Positions 8,337-16,745 of a DNA stretch of 64,000 nucleotides are shown here, in pieces; positions within the stretch are counted from its first letter, which is position 1; the number at the start of each line of letters is the position of its first letter. The stretch spans positions 1-64,000 of the forward strand of contig NZ_AEJF01000115.1 in assembly GCF_001028175.1 (NCBI RefSeq), written 5' to 3'. The notes beneath the pieces are model-generated. The model was not told where the DNA came from and searched no databases. It worked only from the letters and a program-made list of their open reading frames with translations. The position numbers and the translations under genes are program-made. The stretch comes from Caballeronia mineralivorans PML1(12). Lineage in GTDB: Bacteria; Pseudomonadota; Gammaproteobacteria; Burkholderiales; Burkholderiaceae.

Positions 8337-9272
8337 TCAAAGTGACCAGGCCACGCCCACGGTCGCTGTTTGCGTCCAACTGCGCGATTCCGGCTCAAAC
8401 CATTGCCCGTATCGTCCTGCAAAGTACCCGTTCGCGGGCGCCGACTCCCCATACGCAAACGTCGCGGCACGATAGTCCAGCGTAACATGCAGGCGACGGG
8501 TTACAGCTATGTCGAGCCCGAGCCCGAGCGCCTCCGTCGGGCGTGAGCCCAGAACTGCCAGAGGCAGACCCGGTGTGCGCATCCTCGCATCGAACGTGCG
8601 GCCCACCATCACGTCGGCCTGCGCAACCATTGCCGGAGTCAACGCAACCTGACACAGCACCCCCGCGCCAGCGACCTGGTGTTCGTAGCGCTCCAGACCA
8701 TTGCGCGTCCGGTGATGAAACCCGTAGGTCAGATAGGGCGTCACCTGCAGCACGGGCAGCATCGCGAAGCGAAGGGCCCGCCCAAGCCTGACATCCGCAT
8801 CGAACGTTATGTCGGACATGCGCTCCGTCTGCGGTGTGCCAACGCCGGTCGGCGAGGCTAGGTCGATCGCGTAACCGTTGTAGGTCGTGTGTCCGCGCGA
8901 ATAACTTGCGTCGATCGACGTGTAAATGTCGTCGAGGCCGAAGAGCGTTGCTTGACGACGCCACATACCCTCGACCACAGGCTGCGTACCCTGCTCCGAA
9001 TCCAGGTAACCCGAGTCGACCTGATGATGGGTGTCGAACTCGTGGTACTTCAGGTGCGTGGCGCCCACAGCGACCCTCAGTTCGTTGTTCGCCGCGCGGA
9101 TCGCAGCATCCACGCCAACTCCTTCTTGCGTTGCTTCTGCGAAAGCCATGCCGCACGCAAGCAGGCCCGGCAATGCAATGGCCCACCGCGGCAGTATCAG
9201 TTGCCTCGTGTGCAAAGGCTGCCCGCGAAGGCACAACCTAAACAGGCAGACCGGTGTCCCGCATGCGGTCAT
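8337..9272 (-). CDS. Outer-membrane beta-barrel protein of unknown function
   Basis: A 311-residue protein whose N-terminus contains a hydrophobic export segment (WAIALPGLLACGMAFA), followed by alternating amphipathic strands rich in Tyr, Thr and Gly. It looks like an eight-to-ten-strand outer-membrane barrel, with strand-like repeats such as VTPYLTYGFHH and LHVTLDYRAATFAYG. It ends GVAWSL rather than with the usual terminal Phe. The first ATG (9272, preceded by AGGGG) leaves about 28 residues before the hydrophobic core, so a later start is possible. The stop codon sits one base from the IS6 end, so the original 3' end could have been altered by the insertion. I do not recognise a named family. 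Confidence 0.6.
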   Translation of the reverse strand: MTACGTPVCLFRLCLRGQPLHTRQLILPRWAIALPGLLACGMAFAEATQEGVGVDAAIRAANNELRVAVGATHLKYHEFDTHHQVDSGYLDSEQGTQPVVEGMWRRQATLFGLDDIYTSIDASYSRGHTTYNGYAIDLASPTGVGTPQTERMSDITFDADVRLGRALRFAMLPVLQVTPYLTYGFHHRTRNGLERYEHQVAGAGVLCQVALTPAMVAQADVMVGRTFDARMRTPGLPLAVLGSRPTEALGLGLDIAVTRRLHVTLDYRAATFAYGESAPANGYFAGRYGQWFEPESRSWTQTATVGVAWSL

Positions 9273-9323
9273 GGGTGAGCCCCTGCCTGCTGGCTAGGTC
9301 GAAAGCCGCACCACCGCACGCCG

Positions 9324-9641
9324 TCACACATCCCGACTTACCGGTTGACGTTGCTCACTAACGGCAAAGATGTCCCTTGTCCGTTTGTCGAACCACGCCG
9401 GAGGTCGCCCGCGACCGGACCAGGTCTCGCCGGATTTGGGATCGCGATACCTTGGCGCGTGCCAAACTCGAGTGACGTCCCGAGCCTCGTGTCTCTCGAA
9501 AAGGTCTCTGAATGTGAAGCCGTATGCCGCAATTTGCTCCCTGATGCCCGCGATGACCAAAAGGATCTCTTCCTCACGCTTCTCCGCGATTCGCTGCTCA
9601 AGCTCATTCTTCTGGACCAGCAGTTCCTGATACGTTGCCAT
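9324..9641 (-). CDS. H-NS family nucleoid-associated protein (short)
   Basis: A 105-residue H-NS/BpH3-like DNA-binding protein. The N-terminal coiled-coil oligomerisation half starts MATYQELLVQKNELEQRI. The C-terminal half has the AT-hook-like DNA-binding core YRDPKSGETWSGRGRPPAW, closely matching the Burkholderia H-NS consensus. I chose the ATG at 9641 because it matches family starts and a near-perfect GGAGGTGAT ribosome site lies just upstream; GTG/ATG codons at 9653 and 9650 sit too close to that site. H-NS paralogues of this size often silence horizontally acquired DNA, which would suit its place beside insertion sequences, but its targets are unknown. Confidence 0.9.
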   Translation of the reverse strand: MATYQELLVQKNELEQRIAEKREEEILLVIAGIREQIAAYGFTFRDLFERHEARDVTRVWHAPRYRDPKSGETWSGRGRPPAWFDKRTRDIFAVSEQRQPVSRDV

Positions 9642-9653
9642 GCTATCCATCAC

Positions 9654-10322
9654 CTCCTCAGGATATAAACCGCATCGAAGTCAGGAAAGCGGACGTTCCC
9701 TCGGTCACGATGCCCACTTTCACAGTCACCCGTCACGCCTGTTTATGCACGTGAACTCCAGAAACCGGGCCGGCATGATCTTGCTCAGCAAACTCGCCGC
9801 GTGACATCGTGCTCATAGCACTCAAGGACGTCACGAATCCAGAGTGGACTCGTACGCAAGATATGGTGTCGTTGCAGGCCACGTAGGTCCTGAACTGATT
9901 CCTCCAGCCTCCCCCGAACCCAACATCGAACTGCGTGAGGTACATATGCTCCCCCTAACGTTTCGCGAAAATACTGCGACAGCCCCGTATAAGTCACTAC
10001 TATGGTTGGCGCTCTCACTTGGGAGCGCCCAACAGGGCGATATCGTTCGAGGATGAAAATGGCATTAGCACCAGGAGCAACGGCGAAGATAGGTGAACTC
10101 TGCCCTCAAGGAGGAGATTGAGCGGTCCATTGGGATAAACAACAAAACGCCACCGAACGACTACAGAGTTGTATGGGTTCTCGCAAGAACCACTAGTAAC
10201 AAATAACATCTGGTGTGTGAGAGTCCGTGCTGTATGGACAATCCCGTACGGCGTGGCCTCTCTTCGAGTCGTCTGTATGCGCGAAGATTCAAAACGATAC
10301 GCCTAACGATGCCGCGAAATTA
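9654..10322. other. Gene-poor stretch with no recognised feature
   Basis: About 670 bases between the H-NS and methyltransferase genes. Only short overlapping frames are present on both strands, none with a family I recognise, a convincing ribosome site or a clear structured RNA. It is probably regulatory DNA for the divergently placed H-NS promoter plus decayed sequence. Confidence 0.4.
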
Positions 10323-11645
10323 TCACGTGTCCTCATTCCGGGCGCTCTTCAAATCATCATTAATCGCGCGCCCGCGTGCGGTCATCTGGTCGATTGATTC
10401 AACTGCGGGAAGTGGCGCACCCGACACCGTGCCCTGCACGGCGTAGAGTCCGGCATACCGTATCAAACGCGCACGTACTCGCGGAAACCGCGCCAGCATA
10501 TTCGCGACACGCTGCTTGAGAACAGGTCGGCAACGCACGTAAGCTACCGCATGCTGTAACCCCAATCTCTGCATCCGCTTGACGGCGCCCGATAAGGTCC
10601 CCAGTTTGCGCGCCACCCTTCCCACGGACCGGACCGGCAACGACAGCCGCCAGCTACTGCTGCTAAGCAACGCGATCACATGCTGCTGCGACTGATGCAC
10701 AAGGTCTTCCGCCACGGCTGCACGCGCCTGCATCGCCACCATTCGCTCGAGAGCGTCGCGCAGTTGCACTTGCACGCTGGTAAGTTGCACTTGCACGCTG
10801 GTAACGTCGGCCCGCAACGCCGCCCGCTGCGCCTCAGCCTCGAGCACCCACTCTAACAACGCATTCACGTCTTCAGTCTCTTTCGCCGAGATCGGCAACG
10901 GCGAGTCGCCCAGAAGCGAGTTGGCAACCTCAACCAATTCATTGCCTGCCTTCTTGAACGCAATGACTGCGTAATCCGGTGCCTGCATGAAGTTCTGATC
11001 GAGCGACGACACCACCTTGTTGATGACGCTCGCACCGGGCAACTCGGTAGGTAGCAGCTCGAGGTTGTTCTGCAGAAAACCGCGATTGACCGGCACGATG
11101 ACGACCTGCTCGAACCCCGAAAACTCCGCCGCGAAACTCAGGAGACTCGATGGAATGGGGTGCTCATGGGTCGGGTCGAGATAGAAGTTGCATGCGCCGA
11201 CCAGCAGGTTCGCCGGATTCGGTGTCTCTAGCAAGATCGCACCACCGTCGTCGACAACTCGATACGCCTCCCGCAAGAACTGCAGCAAGTTCTCAAACCC
11301 AAGATGCTCGACTACATGGAACGCGCTGATCAACCCGTACGACTGATCCGGTTGCTCGCCGAGGTATTGCATCGCATCGGCGCTGAATACGTTGAGTCCA
11401 GCGCGCTTCCCGTCCGCTACGAAGTCCTCGTTGAGATCAAGACCTTGCGCAGGAACACCGCGCTCGCCGAGCAACTCGAGCCATTCCGCACGCCCGCACC
11501 CCACGTCCAGCACCTTCTTCTGCACTCGGTTAGCAAGCGCTTCGACGAGCGGCAAATACACGCTCTGCCGAAACTTGATCAGCTCTCGACTGCCTCGAAA
11601 GCGATCCTCAAGGGCTCGATAGAAATCGTCCGATACCATATTCAT
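10323..11645 (-). CDS. SAM-dependent methyltransferase with C-terminal coiled coil (WbdD-like)
   Basis: A 440-residue protein with a class I methyltransferase domain at about residues 30-230. Motif I is VLDVGCGRAEWLELL, the acidic post-I strand is GLDLNEDFVADG, and ISAFHVVEHLGFENL plus LLETPNPANLLVG complete a methyltransf_23-like fold. After about residue 250 comes a coiled coil with a perfect TSVQVQL heptad duplication, then an SSSWRLSLPVRSVGR segment typical of large glycan-assembly proteins. This layout recalls WbdD-type enzymes that cap O-polysaccharide chains, where the coiled coil acts as a molecular ruler, but no kinase domain is seen. The start is uncertain (ATG at 11645 or 11639, no strong ribosome site). 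No glycan operon flanks it. Confidence 0.7.
   Translation of the reverse strand: MNMVSDDFYRALEDRFRGSRELIKFRQSVYLPLVEALANRVQKKVLDVGCGRAEWLELLGERGVPAQGLDLNEDFVADGKRAGLNVFSADAMQYLGEQPDQSYGLISAFHVVEHLGFENLLQFLREAYRVVDDGGAILLETPNPANLLVGACNFYLDPTHEHPIPSSLLSFAAEFSGFEQVVIVPVNRGFLQNNLELLPTELPGASVINKVVSSLDQNFMQAPDYAVIAFKKAGNELVEVANSLLGDSPLPISAKETEDVNALLEWVLEAEAQRAALRADVTSVQVQLTSVQVQLRDALERMVAMQARAAVAEDLVHQSQQHVIALLSSSSWRLSLPVRSVGRVARKLGTLSGAVKRMQRLGLQHAVAYVRCRPVLKQRVANMLARFPRVRARLIRYAGLYAVQGTVSGAPLPAVESIDQMTARGRAINDDLKSARNEDT
10763..10804 (-). repeat. Perfect 21-bp tandem duplication inside the methyltransferase coiled coil
   Basis: Two adjacent identical 21-base units (10763-10783 and 10784-10804, starting GTTGCACTTGCACG on the plus strand). 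They encode one extra in-frame heptad, so the coiled coil can lengthen or shorten without frameshifting. Confidence 0.9.
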
Positions 11646-11752
11646 GGTTCTGTCACAGTAAGTAAATCAAGAAGAGTCAGTTCGGAATGGATAGGAATGC
11701 TTATCCCGCAAGCTCGTAAAACTGTTCGGCAGCCGAACGTTGCCGTTTGCCA

Positions 11753-11920
11753 TCACTTTTCATCTGCCCCTTCGCGATCACGTGCATTAATTGATAAAAG
11801 CGACTTGCACGCCTCGATCACGTGGCGTGCGGTCAGCACGTCGCCACCATCGTTCATCAACAAACCGGTCGCGTTCGATTCGAGCGCGAAGGTGCCGATT
11901 TTCTTCGACAGCGCAATCAT
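11753..11920 (-). pseudogene. Fragment of a trypsin-like serine protease
   Basis: A 55-codon frame on the minus strand reads MIALSKKIGTF, then NATGLLMNDGGDVLTARHVI and EACKSLL before ending in SINARDREGADEK. The GDVLTARHV segment matches the catalytic-His region of trypsin-like/HtrA-type peptidases (G..L.NDDGDVLTARHV.E.C). The Asp and Ser parts of the triad are absent, and no continuation is found in other frames nearby. It is best read as a decayed gene at the 3' end of the long secretion operon, whose third-last gene is an intact HtrA. Confidence 0.6.
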
Positions 11921-11994
11921 TACCGGCTCACAGATCGTTTACGCGATCGCACTACTCGAAACGATTGCGGATAGCGCGATGGCAATCAGATGAT

Positions 11995-12489
11995 TCACGC
12001 GAAAGCAGTCGCGGCACATCCCGCCAGCGCATCGCTCGATGCACTGGCCGGCGTGCTTTTGTCTGGATTCGCTTCCATATGCAAGCGCACGCGCAAGGGC
12101 TGCGGCATGTCGGCAGGCGGTGGCTCGGTGATTGGGTGTTGCGTGAGCAGTTGACGCAGAATCGCGTCGGCCTTTGGATCGCCTAGCGACTTAAATTCGA
12201 CTTTGGTCACCGCACCATTCGCGCCGATCCATGCACGAATAACGATCGCCGGCGGCGGCGCATCGTCCTTCGCGTTCAGAATCCGGTCTTCGAGAAACTG
12301 GTGTAGCTGGTTCGCCGCGTCGTCGTCCGCCTCCAGCCATGTCTGGAATTGCCGGCTGGTTAGTTGGGCATAGCTGAGCCACGGTTGTGCCACGTCAGGT
12401 GAGGTTGATTGTGCCCATGCCGGCTCCCAACAACATAGTGTCAGCGCCAACAGCCAGGTAGCCAGAGTGCCAAAATTTTTCGCGTTCAT
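11995..12489 (-). CDS. Exported TonB C-terminal-domain-like protein
   Basis: A 164-residue protein with a clear Sec signal peptide (ATWLLALTLCCWEPAWA). The body has a helical first half (FQTWLEADDDAANQLHQFLE) and a second half with TonB/TolA-C spacing: IRAWIGANGAVTKVEFKSLG, then a D-D-I-L helix (PKADAILRQLL), then PPPADMPQPLRVRLHM. It is clearly related to the product of 16296-16745. The start at 12489 is supported by GGAGG seven bases upstream; an ATG 39 bases earlier is not. It has no Pro-rich spanner or cytoplasmic part, so it cannot be a normal TonB. It may bind the periplasmic partner of TonB/TpsB. It is the last intact gene of the long minus-strand operon. Function unknown. Confidence 0.65.
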   Translation of the reverse strand: MNAKNFGTLATWLLALTLCCWEPAWAQSTSPDVAQPWLSYAQLTSRQFQTWLEADDDAANQLHQFLEDRILNAKDDAPPPAIVIRAWIGANGAVTKVEFKSLGDPKADAILRQLLTQHPITEPPPADMPQPLRVRLHMEANPDKSTPASASSDALAGCAATAFA

Positions 12490-12623
12490 TGGATATCCTC
12501 CAAAAATCTCTTGCGGCGAACGCTTCACGCCCCCGCGTCACGCCATCGAATCAACCATCGTTGCCGTTCATGACGAAAAACATGGCCTTCCATAACCCGC
12601 CAGGAGCCTGTCGCTGCATTTCG

Positions 12624-14051
12624 CTAACCCAGATCGATCGGCACGTACTGTCTGGTCGTCCCACGCTGGATCAGCAATGCAACATTACCTCGCGCCTGCC
12701 TGATCGCCTCAGCGAGCTGATTGATCGTGGCAACCGGCGTTTCATTGACCGACAGCACAATATCGCCCGGCTTGAGACCGACGCTCGCAGCCCGGCCCGT
12801 CACCTGCTGGACCAGCAGGCCATGATCGCTGCCGACCTTCTGTTGCTCCTGCAGTGTGAGCGGGCGTACCGTCACGCCCAGACGGGGAGGCGCCTGCGTG
12901 GTGGCAGGCGAATCGCCGTTACTATCCATCGCGCCAACCGTCACGGTCATATGAGTCGCGGTATTTGAGCGCCAGACCAGTAGGTCCACCTGCCCCCCCG
13001 GCCTGATTTTCGCCACCGTCGTCAGTAAATCGACCGAGTCGCTGACCGCGGCGCCGTTGACCGCCAGTACCACGTCGCCCGGCTGCAGTCCCGCCTGCGC
13101 GGCCGGGCCGCCCGCCTCCACTGTGCCGATCAACGCCCCGTCCGGTTTCGACAGCCCGAACGAGCGCGCGAGCGACTGGCTCACCTCCTGGACCGCGACA
13201 CCAAGACGACCGCGGCTCACCTGACCGGTCTTGAGCAACTGCTCCTTCACGTCCAAAGCGACGTCGATTGGAATCGCGAACGACAATCCTTGATAGCCAC
13301 CCGTCTTCGAATAGATCATCGAATTGATCGCGATCACGTGGCCGTTCAGGTCAAAGAGCGGTCCGCCCGAATTACCTGGATTGATCGGCACGTCGGTCTG
13401 GATGAACGGGATGTAGGTCTCGCCCGGCAATGACCGCGATTTCGCGCTCACGATGCCTGCCGTAACCGTGTTGGCAAAGCCATAGGGCGAACCGATCGCC
13501 ATCACCCAATCGCCCACCTCGGTGCGGTTCGGGTTGCCGGTCACCACCACCGGCAGATCCGTGGCATCCACCTTGACGAGCGCAACATCGGACAGGGCAT
13601 CACTGCCGATGACTTTGCCCTTGAATTCGCGTTTGTCGGTGAGCTTCACATCGACCACGGCCGCATCGCCGACGACATGCCGGTTCGTCAGGATGTAGCC
13701 GTCAGCGCTCACGATAAAACCCGAACCCAGGCTCGTTTCCTCACGATTGCCAATCACGCGGCGCGCGAGAAACGGTGCCAGCGGATTGCCCGGCTCGATG
13801 CCCGGCGGCAACTGCACACCCATCTGCGCCACCTCGCGCGTAACGCTGATGTTCACCACCGCCGGGCCGTAGCGCTTGACGAGGCTCGCGAAGTTCGGCA
13901 TGGCGAGTTGCGGCACCGTCGCAGGAACAACTGCCTGCGCATGCACGGTGACGACGAGAGCGCCGTCGCCCAGCACCGCCATGCCACAGATCATCGCCAT
14001 CCGGGCCGTGGCCCAGACCGCTCTCTTGATTCCCCACGCCCAGTCTTTCAT
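12624..14051 (-). CDS. HtrA/DegP-family periplasmic serine protease with two PDZ domains
   Basis: About 475 residues from the preferred ATG at 14051, which gives a signal peptide ending near VTVHAQA. The trypsin-like domain has a complete triad: His125 (TNRHVV), Asp155 (LSDVALV) and Ser228 (GNSGGP). Two PDZ domains follow (LGVAVQEVSQSLARSFGL and LGVTVRPLTLQEQQKVG). HtrA proteases degrade or refold misfolded envelope proteins, in particular outer-membrane proteins and TPS exoproteins in transit. Its place downstream of a TpsB, porin and PPIase suggests a dedicated quality-control role for this locus, probably in addition to a housekeeping DegP elsewhere. The ribosome site is weak, and a start at 14090 is also open. 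Confidence 0.9.
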   Translation of the reverse strand: MKDWAWGIKRAVWATARMAMICGMAVLGDGALVVTVHAQAVVPATVPQLAMPNFASLVKRYGPAVVNISVTREVAQMGVQLPPGIEPGNPLAPFLARRVIGNREETSLGSGFIVSADGYILTNRHVVGDAAVVDVKLTDKREFKGKVIGSDALSDVALVKVDATDLPVVVTGNPNRTEVGDWVMAIGSPYGFANTVTAGIVSAKSRSLPGETYIPFIQTDVPINPGNSGGPLFDLNGHVIAINSMIYSKTGGYQGLSFAIPIDVALDVKEQLLKTGQVSRGRLGVAVQEVSQSLARSFGLSKPDGALIGTVEAGGPAAQAGLQPGDVVLAVNGAAVSDSVDLLTTVAKIRPGGQVDLLVWRSNTATHMTVTVGAMDSNGDSPATTQAPPRLGVTVRPLTLQEQQKVGSDHGLLVQQVTGRAASVGLKPGDIVLSVNETPVATINQLAEAIRQARGNVALLIQRGTTRQYVPIDLG

Positions 14052-14131
14052 ATCACCGCGCAATGTCCTTGCAGATAATAGGCACCGCATTCACCCCGCA
14101 GGCCTGCCGTGTCGTTCAAGCCTGCCGCAGC

Positions 14132-14524
14132 CTAGCGTTCATCCCACAGAATGACGTCTCGATACCTCGATCCTTCGGATTGCGAAATCGTTGATTGCGC
14201 GGGGGGCACATCGTCTTCAATCGTCCCCTGCGGATCAGCCCTCCGATCGCAGATAGCGCCACCATGCGAACCGTGGATATAACTGAGCAGGACCAGCGCA
14301 TGCCCGTTCAGCATCGTCGGATTCGGTGCAGCCACGATCCGGCGCCGGCCCGGCAGTTCAGCCTCACCCACTACATCCGGCGTCCCACCGGCCTGCGGTA
14401 GCACGCAATAGCCGACGACGCCACAGCTGACCGCTCCACCAATCAGCATGGTTTTCCGCAGCAGCCGTTTATCGTCGTCGCGCATGCGCTCATCGTCCAA
14501 TTGGCACCGCCTGCAGCCAGTCAT
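14132..14524 (-). CDS. Small inner-membrane or exported protein, unknown
   Basis: A 130-residue protein with a basic N-terminus (DDDKRLLRKT) followed by one hydrophobic segment (MLIGGAVSCGVVGYCVL), so it is either anchored or secreted with a long n-region. The rest is hydrophilic with no motif I recognise. Its ATG overlaps the stop of the upstream gene in an ATGA junction, indicating translational coupling and a real gene. A second ATG at 14485 would give a more compact signal region. Function unknown. Confidence 0.55.
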   Translation of the reverse strand: MTGCRRCQLDDERMRDDDKRLLRKTMLIGGAVSCGVVGYCVLPQAGGTPDVVGEAELPGRRRIVAAPNPTMLNGHALVLLSYIHGSHGGAICDRRADPQGTIEDDVPPAQSTISQSEGSRYRDVILWDER

Positions 14525-15336
14525 CCATTACCATCCTCCGGCGGCGCACGTCGTGCCGATGCATTGCGTTCTACAAAGCGAGCAAAAGCCTTGACATCCG
14601 CCCGAGTGACACCCGGACTCGTCAAGTCTTGCAGCCGCTCAATCCTCACGATCGGCGCCCAGTGCAGGATCTCCGCGGAGGTCGGAAACGGGGTACGGAG
14701 AGAATCGCGATACTCCACCCTAAACAACTGCGCCGCGCCCGCATCCGCGCGCCACAAGTCGCCCGCATCACGCACACTCCCGTCAAACCAGTAACGCACC
14801 CAAGTCTTGTCTTCCCCCTCACCGCGCACTGCCATGAAGCCCGCCATCACGAGCAGCACATACGGCAGGTCCCGCAACTCCAGAAGCGGATACGACCACA
14901 GATTCAGCACATCGGCGTACTCTATCAGCTCGGTAAAGCGCTTGACCGTCAGCGACGACACCATGCTGCGAGCGAGCCGATAATGCCGCTTCCAGTTGAG
15001 CAAAAACCGCGCACGATGCGTGTGCGCAACCAAAGACTCCTGCGGCCCTTTGACGACGAGCCCCTCGGGCTGATAGCTCGTCGTCGCAAGCGGGCATCGC
15101 GCTGCGTCCGCGTCAGACTCGTGTCTGAAATAGCCGTAGCCGCGACGCTGGCGATGGGTCGAAATCAGTACGCCCAGGCACAGGGGGCATCGCAGCGGCG
15201 AGACGTCCTGCACCGCTGCAGCCGATTCACCCGATTCACCCGATTCACCCCGCCATGCATATGCGCCGATATAGCGCTCGTCGAGCGGATGTAGCCCTTT
15301 GACCAAGCTCACCGCGTCGTTGCTAGTGGCGCTCAT
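14521..15336 (-). CDS. CoiA-like zinc-ribbon protein, unknown function
   Basis: A 271-residue cytoplasmic-looking protein. The N-terminal third has CPLCLGVL, then GYGYFRHESDADAARCPL, a C-x2-C...H...C arrangement like the zinc-binding N-terminal domain of CoiA-type competence proteins. The remainder is alpha/beta without a nuclease motif I can identify (for example LNLWSYPLLELRDLPYVLLV). It is coupled by ATGA overlaps on both sides, to the PPIase upstream and the small membrane protein downstream, so it belongs to the operon. A low-complexity GESGESGES run near residue 30 comes from a 9-bp tandem repeat. What a DNA- or metal-binding cytosolic protein does among envelope-secretion genes is unclear. 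Confidence 0.6.
   Translation of the reverse strand: MSATSNDAVSLVKGLHPLDERYIGAYAWRGESGESGESAAAVQDVSPLRCPLCLGVLISTHRQRRGYGYFRHESDADAARCPLATTSYQPEGLVVKGPQESLVAHTHRARFLLNWKRHYRLARSMVSSLTVKRFTELIEYADVLNLWSYPLLELRDLPYVLLVMAGFMAVRGEGEDKTWVRYWFDGSVRDAGDLWRADAGAAQLFRVEYRDSLRTPFPTSAEILHWAPIVRIERLQDLTSPGVTRADVKAFARFVERNASARRAPPEDGNG
15223..15249 (-). repeat. Three tandem copies of a 9-bp unit in a coding region
   Basis: CGATTCACC is repeated three times head to tail (15223-15231, 15232-15240, 15241-15249). It encodes the GESGESGES linker of the zinc-ribbon protein and keeps frame whatever the copy number. Confidence 0.9.
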
Positions 15337-16223
15337 TGCGCCTCGCTGAGCGCCTTTTTCAAGGCATCCTCATTGATCGCCACCGTGTTCGGCCCTACCG
15401 CCTTGGCGAGATATTCCTGCGCGTTTTGCTGCGCACGCTGCTGCCGTAACGTTGTCCGGATCTGTTCCTTCACCTGTGCGAACGGCCGCACATTCGCCGG
15501 ACGCTTTTCGATCAGTTTGATCACGTGAAATCCCGCTGAGGTCTCGATCGGCTGGGAGACCTCACCCAGCGTCATCCCGTCCGCAACCTTGCGGACTTCC
15601 GCAAGCAGCACGGTATCCGGGACAAATCCCATGTCGCCGCCGTTCTGTCCGCTCGCCTTGTCCTGCGAGCTGGCCTTCGCGATTGCGGCAAAATCCGCGC
15701 CGCTGGCGTGCGCCTGCCTTGCCAGATCCGCAGCCTGCTTGCGAGCCTGGTCCAGTGCCGCCTTGTCGGCGCCCTGCGAGGCTGCAACGAAAATCTGCGC
15801 GAGGTGCAGCGAACCGGGAACGGTGAAGATCGACCTGTTCTGATCGTACGCAGCCTGCATATCCGCATCCGAAGGGAAATCAGCCGGCGGCGCACTGAGC
15901 GAGGCCAGATAGCTGCGCGCCACCGCGTCACGCTGCGCCTGCTCGACCAGTTGCTTCACCTGCGGCTGCTTGTCCCAGCCCTTGGCTTTCGCCTCAGTGA
16001 GCACGGCGGCCTGCGCAAGCCTCGCGCGCACCAGTTGATCCAACCTAGCGGGGTCCGCCGCAAGTCGCGCGCGCGTATCCGCGTCCAGCGATTTGAGCAG
16101 ATTCGTGATATCGGACTGTGTAACCGATGCCCCTCCGGCGCTCGCGATCACGCCGTCCTGTGCCCATGCAACGAGCGGCGCACACACCATCAGACCGCTC
16201 AATACCAGTGCAACTGTCTTCAT
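15333..16223 (-). CDS. Periplasmic parvulin-type peptidyl-prolyl isomerase (PpiC/SurA-like)
   Basis: A 296-residue exported protein: signal peptide (VALVLSGLMVCAPLVAWAQ), SurA-like N-terminal chaperone helices (TQSDITNLLKSLDADTRARL ...), then one rotamase domain at about residues 130-245. The domain carries SLHLAQIFVAAS, a GGDMGFVPDTVL signature and a closing SAGFHVIKLIEKRP, the usual parvulin pattern. The ATG at 16223 has GGGAG eight bases upstream; an earlier in-frame start would add a poor signal region. This class chaperones unfolded outer-membrane proteins across the periplasm. Its operon holds a TpsB, a porin and an HtrA, so its likely clients are those products or the TpsA polypeptide in transit. 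It is probably not the housekeeping SurA, which has two parvulin domains. Confidence 0.88.
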   Translation of the reverse strand: MKTVALVLSGLMVCAPLVAWAQDGVIASAGGASVTQSDITNLLKSLDADTRARLAADPARLDQLVRARLAQAAVLTEAKAKGWDKQPQVKQLVEQAQRDAVARSYLASLSAPPADFPSDADMQAAYDQNRSIFTVPGSLHLAQIFVAASQGADKAALDQARKQAADLARQAHASGADFAAIAKASSQDKASGQNGGDMGFVPDTVLLAEVRKVADGMTLGEVSQPIETSAGFHVIKLIEKRPANVRPFAQVKEQIRTTLRQQRAQQNAQEYLAKAVGPNTVAINEDALKKALSEAQ

Positions 16224-16295
16224 CAAAATACTCCCACTACGTTGACTATTAAACGCTCGCGCCACAAGCCTGCGTCGCAAGAGACCGCCCGACGG

Positions 16296-16745
16296 CTACA
16301 ACCGCGCGTCAAGGGTCAAGCGCACCGCGACCGGCTGCAGCATGTCGCGCGGCGGCACGCGCTCGACTGCTTGCGCCCGCAATAGCTGCCGCAGATCAGA
16401 CTCGGCCTGCGGGTCGCCCAGTGGTGTGAACTCGATCTGCGTCACACGCCCCGCGGCATCGATCCACGCGCGGATGCGCAGCACCATCGGTACGTCCTCG
16501 GTGCCAATGCTCCCGTCTGTCCGAGTCCGCTGGTCCAGGAACGCATGAAACCGCCTGGCCGCTGCACTGTCGCCTTCAAGTGCTGCCTGAAAGCACGCCG
16601 ACACCCGCTCGGCATAGACGACCCATGCTTTCGGTGCCTGATTCGCAGGGATTGTCCGGGCCTGCTTCGATGCGCCTACGCGCAGAAGCGAAAAGAGCGT
16701 CGCCGCCCAAGCTCCGATTCGGGTGCCGACCCGGACGCGTGCCAT
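16296..16745 (-). CDS. TonB C-terminal-domain-like protein, paralogue of the 11995 gene
   Basis: A 149-residue protein with an N-terminal hydrophobic stretch (IGAWAATLFSLLRVG) that is a signal or anchor. It then shows the same architecture as the product of 11995-12489: a helical FQAALEGDSAAARRFHAFLD segment and a TonB-C-like block IRAWIDAAGRVTQIEFTPLG, DLRQLLRAQAVERVPPRDM and LQPVAVRLTL. The ATG overlaps the upstream stop (TGATG), so translation is coupled to the YbjN-like gene. Having two such proteins plus a true TonB in one operon suggests a specialised periplasmic assembly. Function unknown. Confidence 0.65.
   Translation of the reverse strand: MARVRVGTRIGAWAATLFSLLRVGASKQARTIPANQAPKAWVVYAERVSACFQAALEGDSAAARRFHAFLDQRTRTDGSIGTEDVPMVLRIRAWIDAAGRVTQIEFTPLGDPQAESDLRQLLRAQAVERVPPRDMLQPVAVRLTLDARL

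Noticed and set aside
9733-10056. Small overlapping frames between the H-NS and methyltransferase genes
   Set aside because: Several 60-77-codon frames overlap on both strands with no family, start context or conserved neighbour to favour any of them.
11304-11993. Plus-strand frame of 229 codons overlapping the methyltransferase start and the protease fragment
   Set aside because: The minus strand explains both halves better, and the plus-strand product resembles nothing.
15223-15249. Short tandem repeats as a CRISPR or phase-variation tract
   Set aside because: Three 9-bp units within a coding frame have no spacers, and copy-number change would not shift frame.
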